Source: Bacillota bacterium (GTDB taxonomy: Bacteria; Bacillota; Clostridia; Acetivibrionales; DSM-27016). From it: 64,000 nucleotides of DNA. The notes beneath the pieces were generated by a model. That model did not search any database and was not told where the DNA came from. It saw nothing but the letters and a program-made list of their open reading frames with translations. Location: the NCBI GenBank assembly GCA_023390115.1, contig JAEWDM010000035.1, positions 62,001 through 126,000 on the forward strand. Direction: 5' to 3'. Positions 43,877-51,911 of this stretch are shown here, piece by piece (the first letter of the stretch is position 1; each line of letters starts with the position of its first letter). The position numbers were made by a program, and so were the translations under genes.

Positions 43877-45463
43877 ATGGAAAAAATTTTAAACCCTGTA
43901 TTATCCGGATTTCATCCTGATCCCTCTATTTTGAGGGTTGGGTGCGATTATTATATAGCCACGTCTACCTTTGAGTGGTTTCCGGGAGTCAGGATACACC
44001 ATTCAAGGGACCTAATTCACTGGCACCCTGTTGCCGCCCCCTTAAAAAGCAAAAAGCAGCTGGACATGATCGGCAATCCGAGCTCCTGCGGGATATGGGC
44101 GCCATGCCTTTCATACAGCGGCGGGCTGTATTACCTTATTTATACTGATGTTAAGTCCCACTATGGTATTTTTAAGGACACACACAACTATCTTGTGACT
44201 GCCTCAAGCATCACGGGAGAGTGGTCGGAGCCCGTAAAGCTCAACAGCAGCGGCTTCGATCCCTCCCTTTTCCATGATGACGACGGGAAGAAGTGGCTTG
44301 TAAATATGCTCTGGGATCACAGAAACGGAAGAAACAGGTTTGGTGGAATTCTTTTGCAGGAATACTCCGAAGACGGAGAGTGCCTTATAGGAGAGCCGGT
44401 CAACATATTCAAGGGCACAGAGGCAGGATTTACGGAAGGCCCTCACCTTTACAGACATAACGGGCTGTACTACCTTATGACGGCAGAAGGAGGAACATCG
44501 TATAATCACTGTGTCACTGTTGCCCGATCGGAAAAAATAACAGGCCCCTATGAGGCTGATCCCGAAGGCCCCATGCTGACATCATGGGACGACCCCCATG
44601 CCGCCCTTCAAAAAGCGGGACATGGAAGCCTTGTAGAGACTCAGAATGGTGAATGGTATCTGGCACATCTCTGCTCACGGCCCTTGCCGCCTAAAGGCAG
44701 AAGCATACTGGGGAGAGAGACGTGCTTGCAAAAGGTTAACTGGACAAGCGACGGCTGGCCTCGTCTTGAGGATGGAGGCAACAAGCCTTCGGTAAGCGTT
44801 CCTGCACCTGCTCTTCCGTTATGCCCATGGGAAAAGAAGCCGTCAAGAGATGATTTTAATTCTGAAGCGCTTGATATTGACTTCCAGACCCTTCGTATTC
44901 CGCTGGGAGAGGACATGCTCTCTCTTAAGGAAAGGCCGGGGTATTTAAGGCTTAAGGGAGCAGAATCGTTAAGCTCTCTTTTCAGGCAAAGCCTTGTGTC
45001 AAAACGGCAGCAAAGCTTCAAATACCAGGCCGGTACATGCCTGGAATTTGAGCCCTGTAACTTTCAGCAGATGGCCGGGCTGATATGTCTTTATGACACA
45101 ATGAACTACTATTACCTGCATATTACCTTTGATGAAAAGCTGGGAAAGTGCATAAACATTCTTTCCTGCAAAAATAAAAGTGAGGCTTATCCCTTAGGAG
45201 ACGGTATACCCATCGGCAATGCTCACCGCTGCGGAATGCGGGTACAAGTATTCGATGACAGGCTGCAATTTTCCTATTCTCCGGACGAGGCGCAGTGGAA
45301 GGACATAGGACCTGTGCTTGACGCCAGCACAATGTCGGACGAGCATTTCTGGTATATAGGCGAGGAACGCTTTACGGGAGCATTTGTAGGAATGTGCTGC
45401 CAGGACCTCTCGGGCCTCTCTCTTCATGCCGACTTTGATTACTTTGAGTATATTGATATTTGA
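43877..45463 (+). CDS. GH43 family glycosidase (beta-xylosidase/arabinosidase type)
   Basis: This 528-residue protein joins an N-terminal five-bladed propeller (about 1-310) to a C-terminal beta-sandwich (about 325-525), the two-domain layout of bacterial GH43 beta-xylosidases. Likely catalytic residues are Asp in SGFHPDPSI, Asp in FDPSLFHDDDG and Glu in FTEGPHLY. There is no signal peptide. It probably releases xylose or arabinose from imported oligosaccharides. GAGG lies 8 nt before the ATG at 43877; a GTG three codons earlier overlaps that site. It is the last gene of the operon. Confidence 0.92.
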   Translation: MEKILNPVLSGFHPDPSILRVGCDYYIATSTFEWFPGVRIHHSRDLIHWHPVAAPLKSKKQLDMIGNPSSCGIWAPCLSYSGGLYYLIYTDVKSHYGIFKDTHNYLVTASSITGEWSEPVKLNSSGFDPSLFHDDDGKKWLVNMLWDHRNGRNRFGGILLQEYSEDGECLIGEPVNIFKGTEAGFTEGPHLYRHNGLYYLMTAEGGTSYNHCVTVARSEKITGPYEADPEGPMLTSWDDPHAALQKAGHGSLVETQNGEWYLAHLCSRPLPPKGRSILGRETCLQKVNWTSDGWPRLEDGGNKPSVSVPAPALPLCPWEKKPSRDDFNSEALDIDFQTLRIPLGEDMLSLKERPGYLRLKGAESLSSLFRQSLVSKRQQSFKYQAGTCLEFEPCNFQQMAGLICLYDTMNYYYLHITFDEKLGKCINILSCKNKSEAYPLGDGIPIGNAHRCGMRVQVFDDRLQFSYSPDEAQWKDIGPVLDASTMSDEHFWYIGEERFTGAFVGMCCQDLSGLSLHADFDYFEYIDI

Positions 45464-45539
45464 TGCATCAGTATAACGGAAGTGCTATTGACAATACAAA
45501 ATGTCAAAGCAAGAGATAAGAGCTTTTAAGCTTATTTTA

Positions 45540-45580
45540 CAGTGCATATCAAAAGCAGCCTTGCTGCTTGGTATGCACTG
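45540..45580 (+). terminator. Terminator of the glycan operon
   Basis: An imperfect long stem (CAGTGCATA paired with TATGCACTG, and inner AAGCAG/CTGCTT) at 45540-45580 is followed by TATGTTTTTCTCC. It lies 77 bp after the GH43 stop. Confidence 0.6.
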
Positions 45581-45610
45581 TATGTTTTTCTCCAAGCTGT
45601 CTATGGATAA

Positions 45611-46221
45611 AATCACTTTGTTCAGACCGCAGTGGATAAAGGAAGTCATCTTATTGCTGAATATGAAGTCACCAATCGCAATACCGATCAGGGATTGCTC
45701 AAAGAAGTAGCTCAGAGCGCTGAGGAAACCCTTGAAGTCGAAACAATTGAAGCTGTGGCGGATAAAGGTTATGAAAGCAGAGAGGATATATTGGACTGCG
45801 TAATGAACGGGATTGTTCCAAATGTAGCCCTGAAGTACGATAAAGATGAAAGACTTTATATTATAGATTATGTGGAAGCTGATATCAACAATGAAGAAAG
45901 AAATTCTGCGAAGCCGGAAGACATACAAAAATGCATAGCGGCAGGAGTTCTGCCTGCCTGCTATGAAAATACAGCGATAGAGGTAGAACTCCAGGAACAA
46001 TCCTACTTAAGCTGTTTTACTCTGAATGAGGATGGAAGGTAACCTGCCCCATGGGATCGGAGCATCCCTTTGGAACGGTGAAATGGTATCACGGGGCACA
46101 CTATTTATTATGCAAGGGTAAAGAGAAAGCAACAGCCGAGCTGGGGCTTAGTTTTCTTGCCTACAATATGAGAAGAGCGATTAATATGGTTGGGGTCAAA
46201 ACTTTGATAGCAGTAATGTAG
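45611..46221 (+). pseudogene. Decayed IS1182-type transposase, 3-prime part
   Basis: The readable frame begins with VQTAVDKGSHLIAEYEVTN and continues through GYESREDI, matching the DDE region of IS1182-type transposases as I recall them. The 5-prime part is missing, and a stop codon precedes this frame at 45608. Near 46041 a one-base loss shifts the frame, and an internal deletion joins CPMG directly to SEHPFGTVKW. The C-terminal KGKEKATAELGLSFLAYNMR ends at a normal stop. The element is therefore dead. I found no clear terminal inverted repeats. Confidence 0.85.
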
Positions 46222-46266
46222 AAAGTATTTTTCAGTATTTCTTGTGAAGTTTCATTAATAAATATC

Positions 46267-46313
46267 AAAAACTGTACCGGTATTGATTTTTTATCAATTT
46301 AAGTACAGTTTTT
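46267..46313. terminator. Hairpin downstream of the IS remnant
   Basis: AAAAACTGTAC and GTACAGTTTTT (46267-46277 with 46303-46313) pair around an inner ATTGAT/ATCAAT stem. T-runs on both strands suit a bidirectional terminator, probably once part of the element. Confidence 0.65.
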
Positions 46314-46326
46314 CTTGTTTAAAACG

Positions 46327-46357
46327 CTGAAAACCCTTGCTGTGCAAGGGTTTTCAG
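46327..46357 (-). terminator. Terminator of the serS-tRNA-Ser unit
   Basis: A perfect 14-bp stem with a 3-nt loop (46327-46340 with 46344-46357) lies 8 bp after the tRNA 3-prime end on the minus strand. A short TTTT follows. Confidence 0.7.
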
Positions 46358-46365
46358 ACAAATTT

Positions 46366-46457
46366 TGGCGGAGAAGCGGGGATTCGAACCCCGGCGCCAG
46401 TTGCCCGACCTAACGGTTTAGCAAACCGTCCCCTTCGACCTGCTTGGGTACTTCTCC
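46366..46457 (-). tRNA. tRNA-Ser (GCU anticodon)
   Basis: A 92-nt class II tRNA with genome-encoded CCA. The acceptor stem GGAGAAG/CTTCTCC, anticodon loop TTGCTAA (anticodon GCT), long variable arm and GGTTCGAATCC T-loop are all visible. It reads AGC/AGU codons and lies downstream of serS. Confidence 0.97.
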
Positions 46458-46529
46458 ATAGCTACGATAAAATTGATTTTGGATTTGTAAGGCCATACTG
46501 TATACAGCCTTACAAATCATTTGTTTTTG

Positions 46530-46620
46530 TGGCGGAGAGAGTGAGATTCGAACTCACGGTAGGCTCACACCTACGCCGGTTTTCAAGACCGGTGCCTTAA
46601 ACCAGCTCGACCATCTCTCC
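46530..46620 (-). tRNA. tRNA-Ser (UGA anticodon)
   Basis: A 91-nt class II tRNA with encoded CCA. The acceptor stem GGAGAGA/TCTCTCC, anticodon TGA in CTTGAAA, long variable arm and GAGTTCGAATCTC T-arm are visible. It reads UCA-type serine codons. It sits 120 bp after serS on the same strand, probably co-transcribed. Confidence 0.97.
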
Positions 46621-46740
46621 TTATGCTTCTTAAGCCACAACAAATAATATAACATGTCCTAAACACATTTGTCAATATAAAATACAAAGATTCTCGAAGT
46701 TCTTAAAATTACATATTTCAGTTACAATATTCTTTCCTTG

Positions 46741-48012
46741 CTATTTAATAACCTCACACCCGCCCATATATTTTCTCAAGGCCTCGGGTATTATCACAGA
46801 CCCGTCAGACTGCTGGTAGGTTTCAAGAATACATGCAGTTGTCCTTCCTACTGCAACACCGGATCCATTGAGAGTATGCACAAACTCAGGCTTATCCTTT
46901 GGGCCTCTCCTGAACTTTATGCCTGCCCTTCTTGCCTGAAAGGACTCAAAATTGCTGCATGAAGAAATTTCAACATACCGGTTATAGCTGGGCATCCATA
47001 CCTCAATATCATATGTCATGGCAGATGAAAATCCGAGATCTCCCGTACAAAGCTTTACTACCCTGTAAGGAAGCCCTAAAAGCTTAAGAACCTCTTCTGC
47101 ATTACCTGTCAGCTTTTCCAGCTCATCATACGAATTTTCAGGTAAAGTAAACTTGACAAGCTCCACCTTATTAAACTGATGCTGCCTTATCAAGCCCCTG
47201 GTATCCCTGCCTGCCGAACCCGCCTCTGCCCTGAAGCATGCGGAATATGCCGTATGGTATATCGGAAGGTCCTTTGCCTCAAGTATTTGATCCCTGTACA
47301 TATTGGTTACGGGAACCTCCGCTGTCGGCACCATAAAATACTCCGTCCCCGCAACCTTAAAAGCATCCTCTTCAAATTTAGGGAGCTGTCCTGTCCCTAT
47401 CATACTGTTTCTGTGAACCATAAAAGGAGGAAAAACCTCCGTATACCCATGCGCTTCAGTATGCAAATCCAGCATAAAATTAACCAGAGCTCTTTCAAGC
47501 CTTGCACCGATTCCTCTATAAAATGTAAATCTTGCGCCTGTAACTTTAGCTGCCGTTCCAAAATCCAGTATATTCAGATTTTCTCCTATATCCCAGTGAG
47601 CCTTGGGCTCGAAATCAAATTTTATAGGCTCCCCCCATTTTCTCATCTCTTCATTGTCATTATCCGAGCTCCCCTCAGGAACAGATTCATTAGGTATGTT
47701 GGGTATTGTAAGCATTAGCTGATCCAATTCTTCATCTACTTTTTTTACCTCAATATCCAATTCCTTTATCTTGTCCGAAAGGCTTTTCATTTCCTCCATA
47801 AGAGCAGAGGTATCCTTCCCCTCCTTTTTATATTGGGGTATAATCTTGGAATGGGTATTTTGCTTGCTCTTCATCTGCTCAACACTGTATAACAGACCTC
47901 TTCTTTTTTCATCAAGAGATAAAAATACATCTGTATCCAAATTACCCTTACTTTTTAAAACCGCCCTTTTCAATATATTAGGATTTGATCTTAATAATTT
48001 AATATCTAACAT
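46741..48012 (-). CDS. serS: Seryl-tRNA synthetase
   Basis: This 423-residue class II synthetase attaches serine to tRNA-Ser. The N-terminal helical hairpin that grips the long variable arm (about 30-100) is followed by the catalytic core. Motif 2 is FRAEAGSAGRDTRGLIRQHQ, and motif 3 is GSGVAVGRTTACILETYQQ. AAGGAGAG lies 7 nt before the ATG. Two tRNA-Ser genes lie downstream on the same strand. Confidence 0.97.
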   Translation of the reverse strand: MLDIKLLRSNPNILKRAVLKSKGNLDTDVFLSLDEKRRGLLYSVEQMKSKQNTHSKIIPQYKKEGKDTSALMEEMKSLSDKIKELDIEVKKVDEELDQLMLTIPNIPNESVPEGSSDNDNEEMRKWGEPIKFDFEPKAHWDIGENLNILDFGTAAKVTGARFTFYRGIGARLERALVNFMLDLHTEAHGYTEVFPPFMVHRNSMIGTGQLPKFEEDAFKVAGTEYFMVPTAEVPVTNMYRDQILEAKDLPIYHTAYSACFRAEAGSAGRDTRGLIRQHQFNKVELVKFTLPENSYDELEKLTGNAEEVLKLLGLPYRVVKLCTGDLGFSSAMTYDIEVWMPSYNRYVEISSCSNFESFQARRAGIKFRRGPKDKPEFVHTLNGSGVAVGRTTACILETYQQSDGSVIIPEALRKYMGGCEVIK

Positions 48013-48065
48013 ATAAGCTCTCCTTCTAAAATAATATCTTAATTAACCAACTCATTAGCTATATA

Positions 48066-48803
48066 TTATTTCATCATTTCTGATAAAATACTTGCTTCCT
48101 TTAAATATGTACTCTGAGGATAATCCTTAAATAGTGTTTCCAGAGACTTTTTAGCCTGCATATTATCTTTCATATAAAAATATGAATAGGCCATCAAATA
48201 GTAGCAATCGTCGGAATAGTATTCATTGGAGGCCAGAGCCGTGGAAATTTTAAAATGCTCAATAGCCTTGCTGTATTGGCCTTCCTTATAATTCCTTAGT
48301 CCATCTGCATAAGATATTTTAGAGGCCTTCGGAAATACCAGTTCCTTTAATTTTATATATTGATTATATGCCCCTTGATTAAATAACGCCAGCTTGCATT
48401 TTTCATAAAGCAGCAAAGCACTTTTTACATATTCCTCATTGTCGTATTTCCTTTGTGCTTCAATCAAAGCCTCATAAGAAGCAGTTGTATCCTTAAGCTT
48501 GTTTTCCAATTCTTTAGCTCTCTTTTCTGCCTCCAAAGCTGTATTTTTCTCCTCTGACATATCCTCCTTTAGTAATTCAAGCTCCTCTGTCAGCTTTTTG
48601 TTTAAATTTAAGGATGAATTCAAATTCAACTGGAAATCACTTTTGAGCTTGGATTCACTGCTTAATTGATCTTTATACTTGCTTATATTTTTGTTCATTC
48701 TAATTTGACTGAATGCCGTCAGAAGCAACACTATAAAAGCGCTTGTAAACAGTATTACGGCATAAAGCCAAAGCTTTTTTTTATCATTATTTTTATCAGA
48801 CAA
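48066..48803 (-). CDS. Coiled-coil and TPR membrane protein
   Basis: This 245-residue protein has one N-terminal span (about 11-30), a long coiled-coil rich in Lys, Glu and Leu (about 40-115), and C-terminal tetratricopeptide-like repeats (about 160-240: YADGLRNYKEGQYSKAIEHF). The layout resembles YbgF-type periplasmic scaffolds but I cannot assign a family. It starts at a TTG with GAGGTGA close upstream. It lies between the DUF4446 gene and serS on one strand, so it is probably a housekeeping neighbour of the par genes. Confidence 0.6.
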   Translation of the reverse strand: MSDKNNDKKKLWLYAVILFTSAFIVLLLTAFSQIRMNKNISKYKDQLSSESKLKSDFQLNLNSSLNLNKKLTEELELLKEDMSEEKNTALEAEKRAKELENKLKDTTASYEALIEAQRKYDNEEYVKSALLLYEKCKLALFNQGAYNQYIKLKELVFPKASKISYADGLRNYKEGQYSKAIEHFKISTALASNEYYSDDCYYLMAYSYFYMKDNMQAKKSLETLFKDYPQSTYLKEASILSEMMK

Positions 48804-48854
48804 TTATATCACCTCATTTACGAATAGAGGGTCCTTTTAAATTATTATTCGCTT

Positions 48855-49379
48855 CTATTTCTCAGTGTATGTCCAGTCCATTGAGGATTTTTTTGCAATT
48901 TCAAGGCATTGGATCTCTTCTGCTGACAAGGCATACTTGGATTTTCCGGATAAAATGGCTTTAGCATATGTAAATGAAGTCTCACGTGAATATATTCCAC
49001 TTATAATAAGCCCGTTATCATTATTATCCAGCAGTGCGATGGAAAAGCTCAGATCACTCCCTACATTTTCAAAAGCATTATATCTTACGACTCCTATCTT
49101 TTGAATGCATCTCAGAAGATTCCTTTCAATGTTATTAATTTTATTTTCCATATCCCTTCCCTTTGCACTAATTTCACCAATTTTAGCAATACACCTGTCA
49201 AGTATTTGCTCAACGTTAATATCCTCTATTCCGTCCGTAAGCTTAAAATATTTTTCATTTAATAATCTTATTTTTTTTCTGTTTGACATGTTCATTAAAA
49301 ATAAAATTATTATAAAAATAACACTTACAGAGGCAAAAATTATAAATTCTATTGATATATTTTTGAAAATTTCCTCCAT
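48855..49379 (-). CDS. DUF4446 family protein
   Basis: This 174-residue protein has one N-terminal span (about 11-30), a coiled linker and a soluble domain with IGVVRYNAFENVGSDLSFSI and YSRETSFTYAKAILSGKSKY. These are typical of DUF4446 proteins, which in clostridia lie beside parA and parB. Their function is unknown. AAGGAG lies 8 nt before the ATG. Confidence 0.85.
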   Translation of the reverse strand: MEEIFKNISIEFIIFASVSVIFIIILFLMNMSNRKKIRLLNEKYFKLTDGIEDINVEQILDRCIAKIGEISAKGRDMENKINNIERNLLRCIQKIGVVRYNAFENVGSDLSFSIALLDNNDNGLIISGIYSRETSFTYAKAILSGKSKYALSAEEIQCLEIAKKSSMDWTYTEK

Positions 49380-49452
49380 TTATATACTCCTTAAGATAAA
49401 TATTTAGTTTTATAATTCTCTATCCATATAAATAAAAAATATTCATAAATAA

Positions 49453-49468
49453 TGTTTCACGTGAAACA
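49453..49468. other. parS centromere-like site
   Basis: TGTTTCACGTGAAACA is the exact chromosomal parS consensus recognised by ParB. It is embedded in a 32-bp perfect palindrome (49445-49476) between the parB and DUF4446 genes. Confidence 0.95.
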
Positions 49469-49627
49469 TTATTTATTATACAGCATAGCTTTTCATTAAT
49501 CAAAATCATTTTTTTATCAAATTGTTCTATTTATCATTATAAGGCTTTTTAAGCGATTATAATCTTTTTATATAAAAAGATATTACCCTTATATGAAAAA
49601 CAGCTCTAAATCAATTTTAGGCACTCC

Positions 49628-50476
49628 CTATTTTCCACCTATTTTTACACACATTTCCAAAATTCTATCTAACTCTTCATTTGAATAGTACTCAATCAAA
49701 ATTTTTCCTTTTTTATTATTTGAAAGTAATTGAACCTTTGTACCAAAAATATTTTTAAGCCTGTCCTCTATTTCCATTAATTCAATATTTTTTTTATTGT
49801 CCTTTTTAATTTTCTTCTGCAAATATTTTTTTACAAGCTTTTCTGTGTCTCTTACATTTAAACCCTTTGCAATAATCTCTCCTGCTATTTTTTCCTGCAA
49901 TTCCTTATCCTCAATACCAATCAAGGTTCTAGCATGTCCGCTCGTTAATTCTCCGCTTATAAGGTAACCTTTTATCTTAGCCCCAAGACCCAATAGCCTT
50001 ATGGAATTTGCAATAGCAGATCTGCTTCTGCCGACAGCAGCAGAAACCTCCTCCTGGGTTAGATTATATTCCTTCATTAGCCTGTCAAAAGCATCAGCCT
50101 CTTCTATAGCATTTAAATCCTCTCTCTGTAAATTTTCGATAAGAGCCATTTCCATTACCTGCTTATTCGAAAGCTCCTTTATAATAACAGGCACAGTCAC
50201 AAGCCCTGCCATCCTTGCCGCACGCCATCTTCTTTCTCCTGCTACAATTCTATATGTATCCTTCTCTCTTTTTACTATTATAGGCTGCATTATACCATGA
50301 CTTTTTATTGATTCTGAAAGCTGGATCAAGCTTTCATCATTAAAATTCTTTCTGGGCTGATTGATATTGGGCTCTATTTCATTAATTCTTAATTCTGTTA
50401 CTCCACTATCTTCATTTTCGCTGCCGGCAGAAGTAATTAGTGCTCCAAGACCTTTGCCAAGCCCCTTCTTAATCAT
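49628..50476 (-). CDS. parB: Chromosome-partitioning protein ParB
   Basis: This 282-residue ParB/Spo0J protein has the usual N-terminal GLGKGLGALI. The CTPase/ParB motif GERRWRAAR and preceding QPRKNF are followed by the central helix-turn-helix (NLTQEEVSAAVGRSRSAIA) and a C-terminal dimer domain. It binds parS, loads and slides as a CTP clamp, and works with ParA and condensin to separate origins. Its start overlaps the parA stop by 4 nt, and GGAGGAGG lies upstream. Confidence 0.95.
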   Translation of the reverse strand: MIKKGLGKGLGALITSAGSENEDSGVTELRINEIEPNINQPRKNFNDESLIQLSESIKSHGIMQPIIVKREKDTYRIVAGERRWRAARMAGLVTVPVIIKELSNKQVMEMALIENLQREDLNAIEEADAFDRLMKEYNLTQEEVSAAVGRSRSAIANSIRLLGLGAKIKGYLISGELTSGHARTLIGIEDKELQEKIAGEIIAKGLNVRDTEKLVKKYLQKKIKKDNKKNIELMEIEDRLKNIFGTKVQLLSNNKKGKILIEYYSNEELDRILEMCVKIGGK

Positions 50477-51252
50477 CTGCTATCTTCCTCCTCCGAGTAT
50501 TCTATCACTTCTTCAGCAAGGTCTAAATAACATTCTGATCCCTTTGATTTTGAGTCATATAATATTATCGGTAATCCAAAGCTAGGCGCCTCACTGAGTC
50601 TCACATTCCTTGGTATTATAGTTCTGTAAACCTTATTCTTAAAATATTTTTTTACCTCATCTACTACCTGCAAAGAAAGATTTGTACGTGCATCAAACAT
50701 AGTTAAAACGACTCCTTCCACATCAAGAGCAGGGTTAAGATGTTTCTGCACCAGCTTGACAGTGTTCATTAACTGGCTCAAACCCTCAAGAGCATAATAT
50801 TCGCACTGTATAGGGACTAAAATAGTATCTGCGGCGGTTAGAGAATTAAGTGTCAATAATCCAAGAGACGGAGGACAATCAATAATTATAAAATCGTAAT
50901 TATTTTTAATCTGTACCAGAGCTGATTTCATTCTTGTCTCTCTTGACATAACGGATACCAATTCCACTTCAGCACCTGCAAGTTGTATATTTGAGGCACA
51001 TAGTGACAGGTTCTCCATTGGTGTGCCAAGCAAAACATTCTCGATCCTTTCATCATTGATTAATACATCATATATTGATTTTTCAATACTTTTTTTATCT
51101 ACTCCAAGTCCACTGGTGGTATTACCTTGAGGGTCTATGTCTATAACTAGAACCTTCTTACCCTTATAGGCCAAACATGAACTCAAATTAACAGAAGTGG
51201 TAGTTTTACCGACCCCTCCCTTTTGATTGGCAATTGCAATTACTTTGGCCAA
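50473..51252 (-). CDS. parA: Chromosome-partitioning ATPase ParA
   Basis: This 259-residue deviant Walker ATPase (Soj type) has KGGVGKTTTSVNLSSCLAY, with the signature Lys, then IDIDPQGNTTSGLG and DFIIIDCPPSLGLLT. It acts with ParB in origin segregation and in Firmicutes also controls DnaA. I use the TTG at 51252, giving MAKVIAIANQKGG; GGAG lies 8 nt upstream. Alternative upstream starts (51255, 51261) are possible. Confidence 0.95.
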   Translation of the reverse strand: MAKVIAIANQKGGVGKTTTSVNLSSCLAYKGKKVLVIDIDPQGNTTSGLGVDKKSIEKSIYDVLINDERIENVLLGTPMENLSLCASNIQLAGAEVELVSVMSRETRMKSALVQIKNNYDFIIIDCPPSLGLLTLNSLTAADTILVPIQCEYYALEGLSQLMNTVKLVQKHLNPALDVEGVVLTMFDARTNLSLQVVDEVKKYFKNKVYRTIIPRNVRLSEAPSFGLPIILYDSKSKGSECYLDLAEEVIEYSEEEDSR

Positions 51253-51419
51253 CAATCTCACTCCTCACAATGAACACTATTACTTAGCTGATCTTTTATA
51301 CTAATTGATTATATCATATCTCTATACCTTATAACAAACTATATATCCTCATATTTTTTTCTGGATATAAAAATAATATTATTCCCCTTAAACGCAGTAT
51401 CTGTAAGGTCTTCAGCAAT

Positions 51420-51435
51420 TGTTTCACGTGAAACA
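51420..51435. other. Second parS site
   Basis: A second exact TGTTTCACGTGAAACA, within a 22-bp perfect palindrome (51417-51438), lies upstream of parA, about 2 kb from the first. Confidence 0.95.
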
Positions 51436-51512
51436 ATTCATATTTTTTTTACAAGCGAATATAATTTTTAGGTAGATTGATATGATTTTTTTATATGTTG
51501 GGGAGATTTTAA

Positions 51513-51782
51513 ATGTGGAAAACCATTTTTACAACCTTTATACTGGTCTTTCTTGCAGAGCTTGGGGATAAAACACAGCTATCCACCATGCTTCTTGCCT
51601 CAAAATCTAAATCTATCTGGCACGTATTCATAGGATCGGCATGCGCTCTTATACTATCATCGCTTATAGGAGTAATAGCAGGATCTTTTATTAACAAGTA
51701 TATACCGGGCTTCTATATACAATTATGCTCTGGGATAGCCTTTATAATAATCGGTTTTCTCCTGATTATTGGAAAGTTTTAA
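51513..51782 (+). CDS. Half-size GDT1/TMEM165 family transporter
   Basis: This 89-residue membrane protein has the family motif FLAELGDKTQLST (ExGDKT) near residue 16 and three spans. Full-size relatives carry two copies; half-size ones are thought to dimerise. Family members move Mn2+ or Ca2+. GGGGAG precedes the ATG. I see no Mn-responsive riboswitch in the short upstream region. Confidence 0.82.
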   Translation: MWKTIFTTFILVFLAELGDKTQLSTMLLASKSKSIWHVFIGSACALILSSLIGVIAGSFINKYIPGFYIQLCSGIAFIIIGFLLIIGKF

Positions 51783-51819
51783 AACATTGAAATATTATGC
51801 GGTAAATTTATGCATAATT

Positions 51820-51862
51820 AAAGCAGGGCTGCCAGAAAATATATCTCCGGCAGCCCTGCTTT
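51820..51862. terminator. Bidirectional terminator between GDT1 and gyrB genes
   Basis: Perfect 14-bp arms AAAGCAGGGCTGCC and GGCAGCCCTGCTTT (51820-51833 with 51849-51862) enclose a 15-nt loop between convergent genes. Confidence 0.85.
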
Positions 51863-51911
51863 AGAAGCTTTTCTATCTTTCTCATATAAAACAAATAACT
51901 ATGCCATATAA

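Noticed and set aside
46337..46600. Plus-strand frame of 87 residues across the tRNA-Ser genes
   Set aside because: It is a translation of two tRNA genes in antisense; the Arg- and Pro-rich product is a known annotation artefact.
51440..51512. Possible Mn-responsive riboswitch before the GDT1-like gene
   Set aside because: The leader is too short and shows none of the expected conserved loops.
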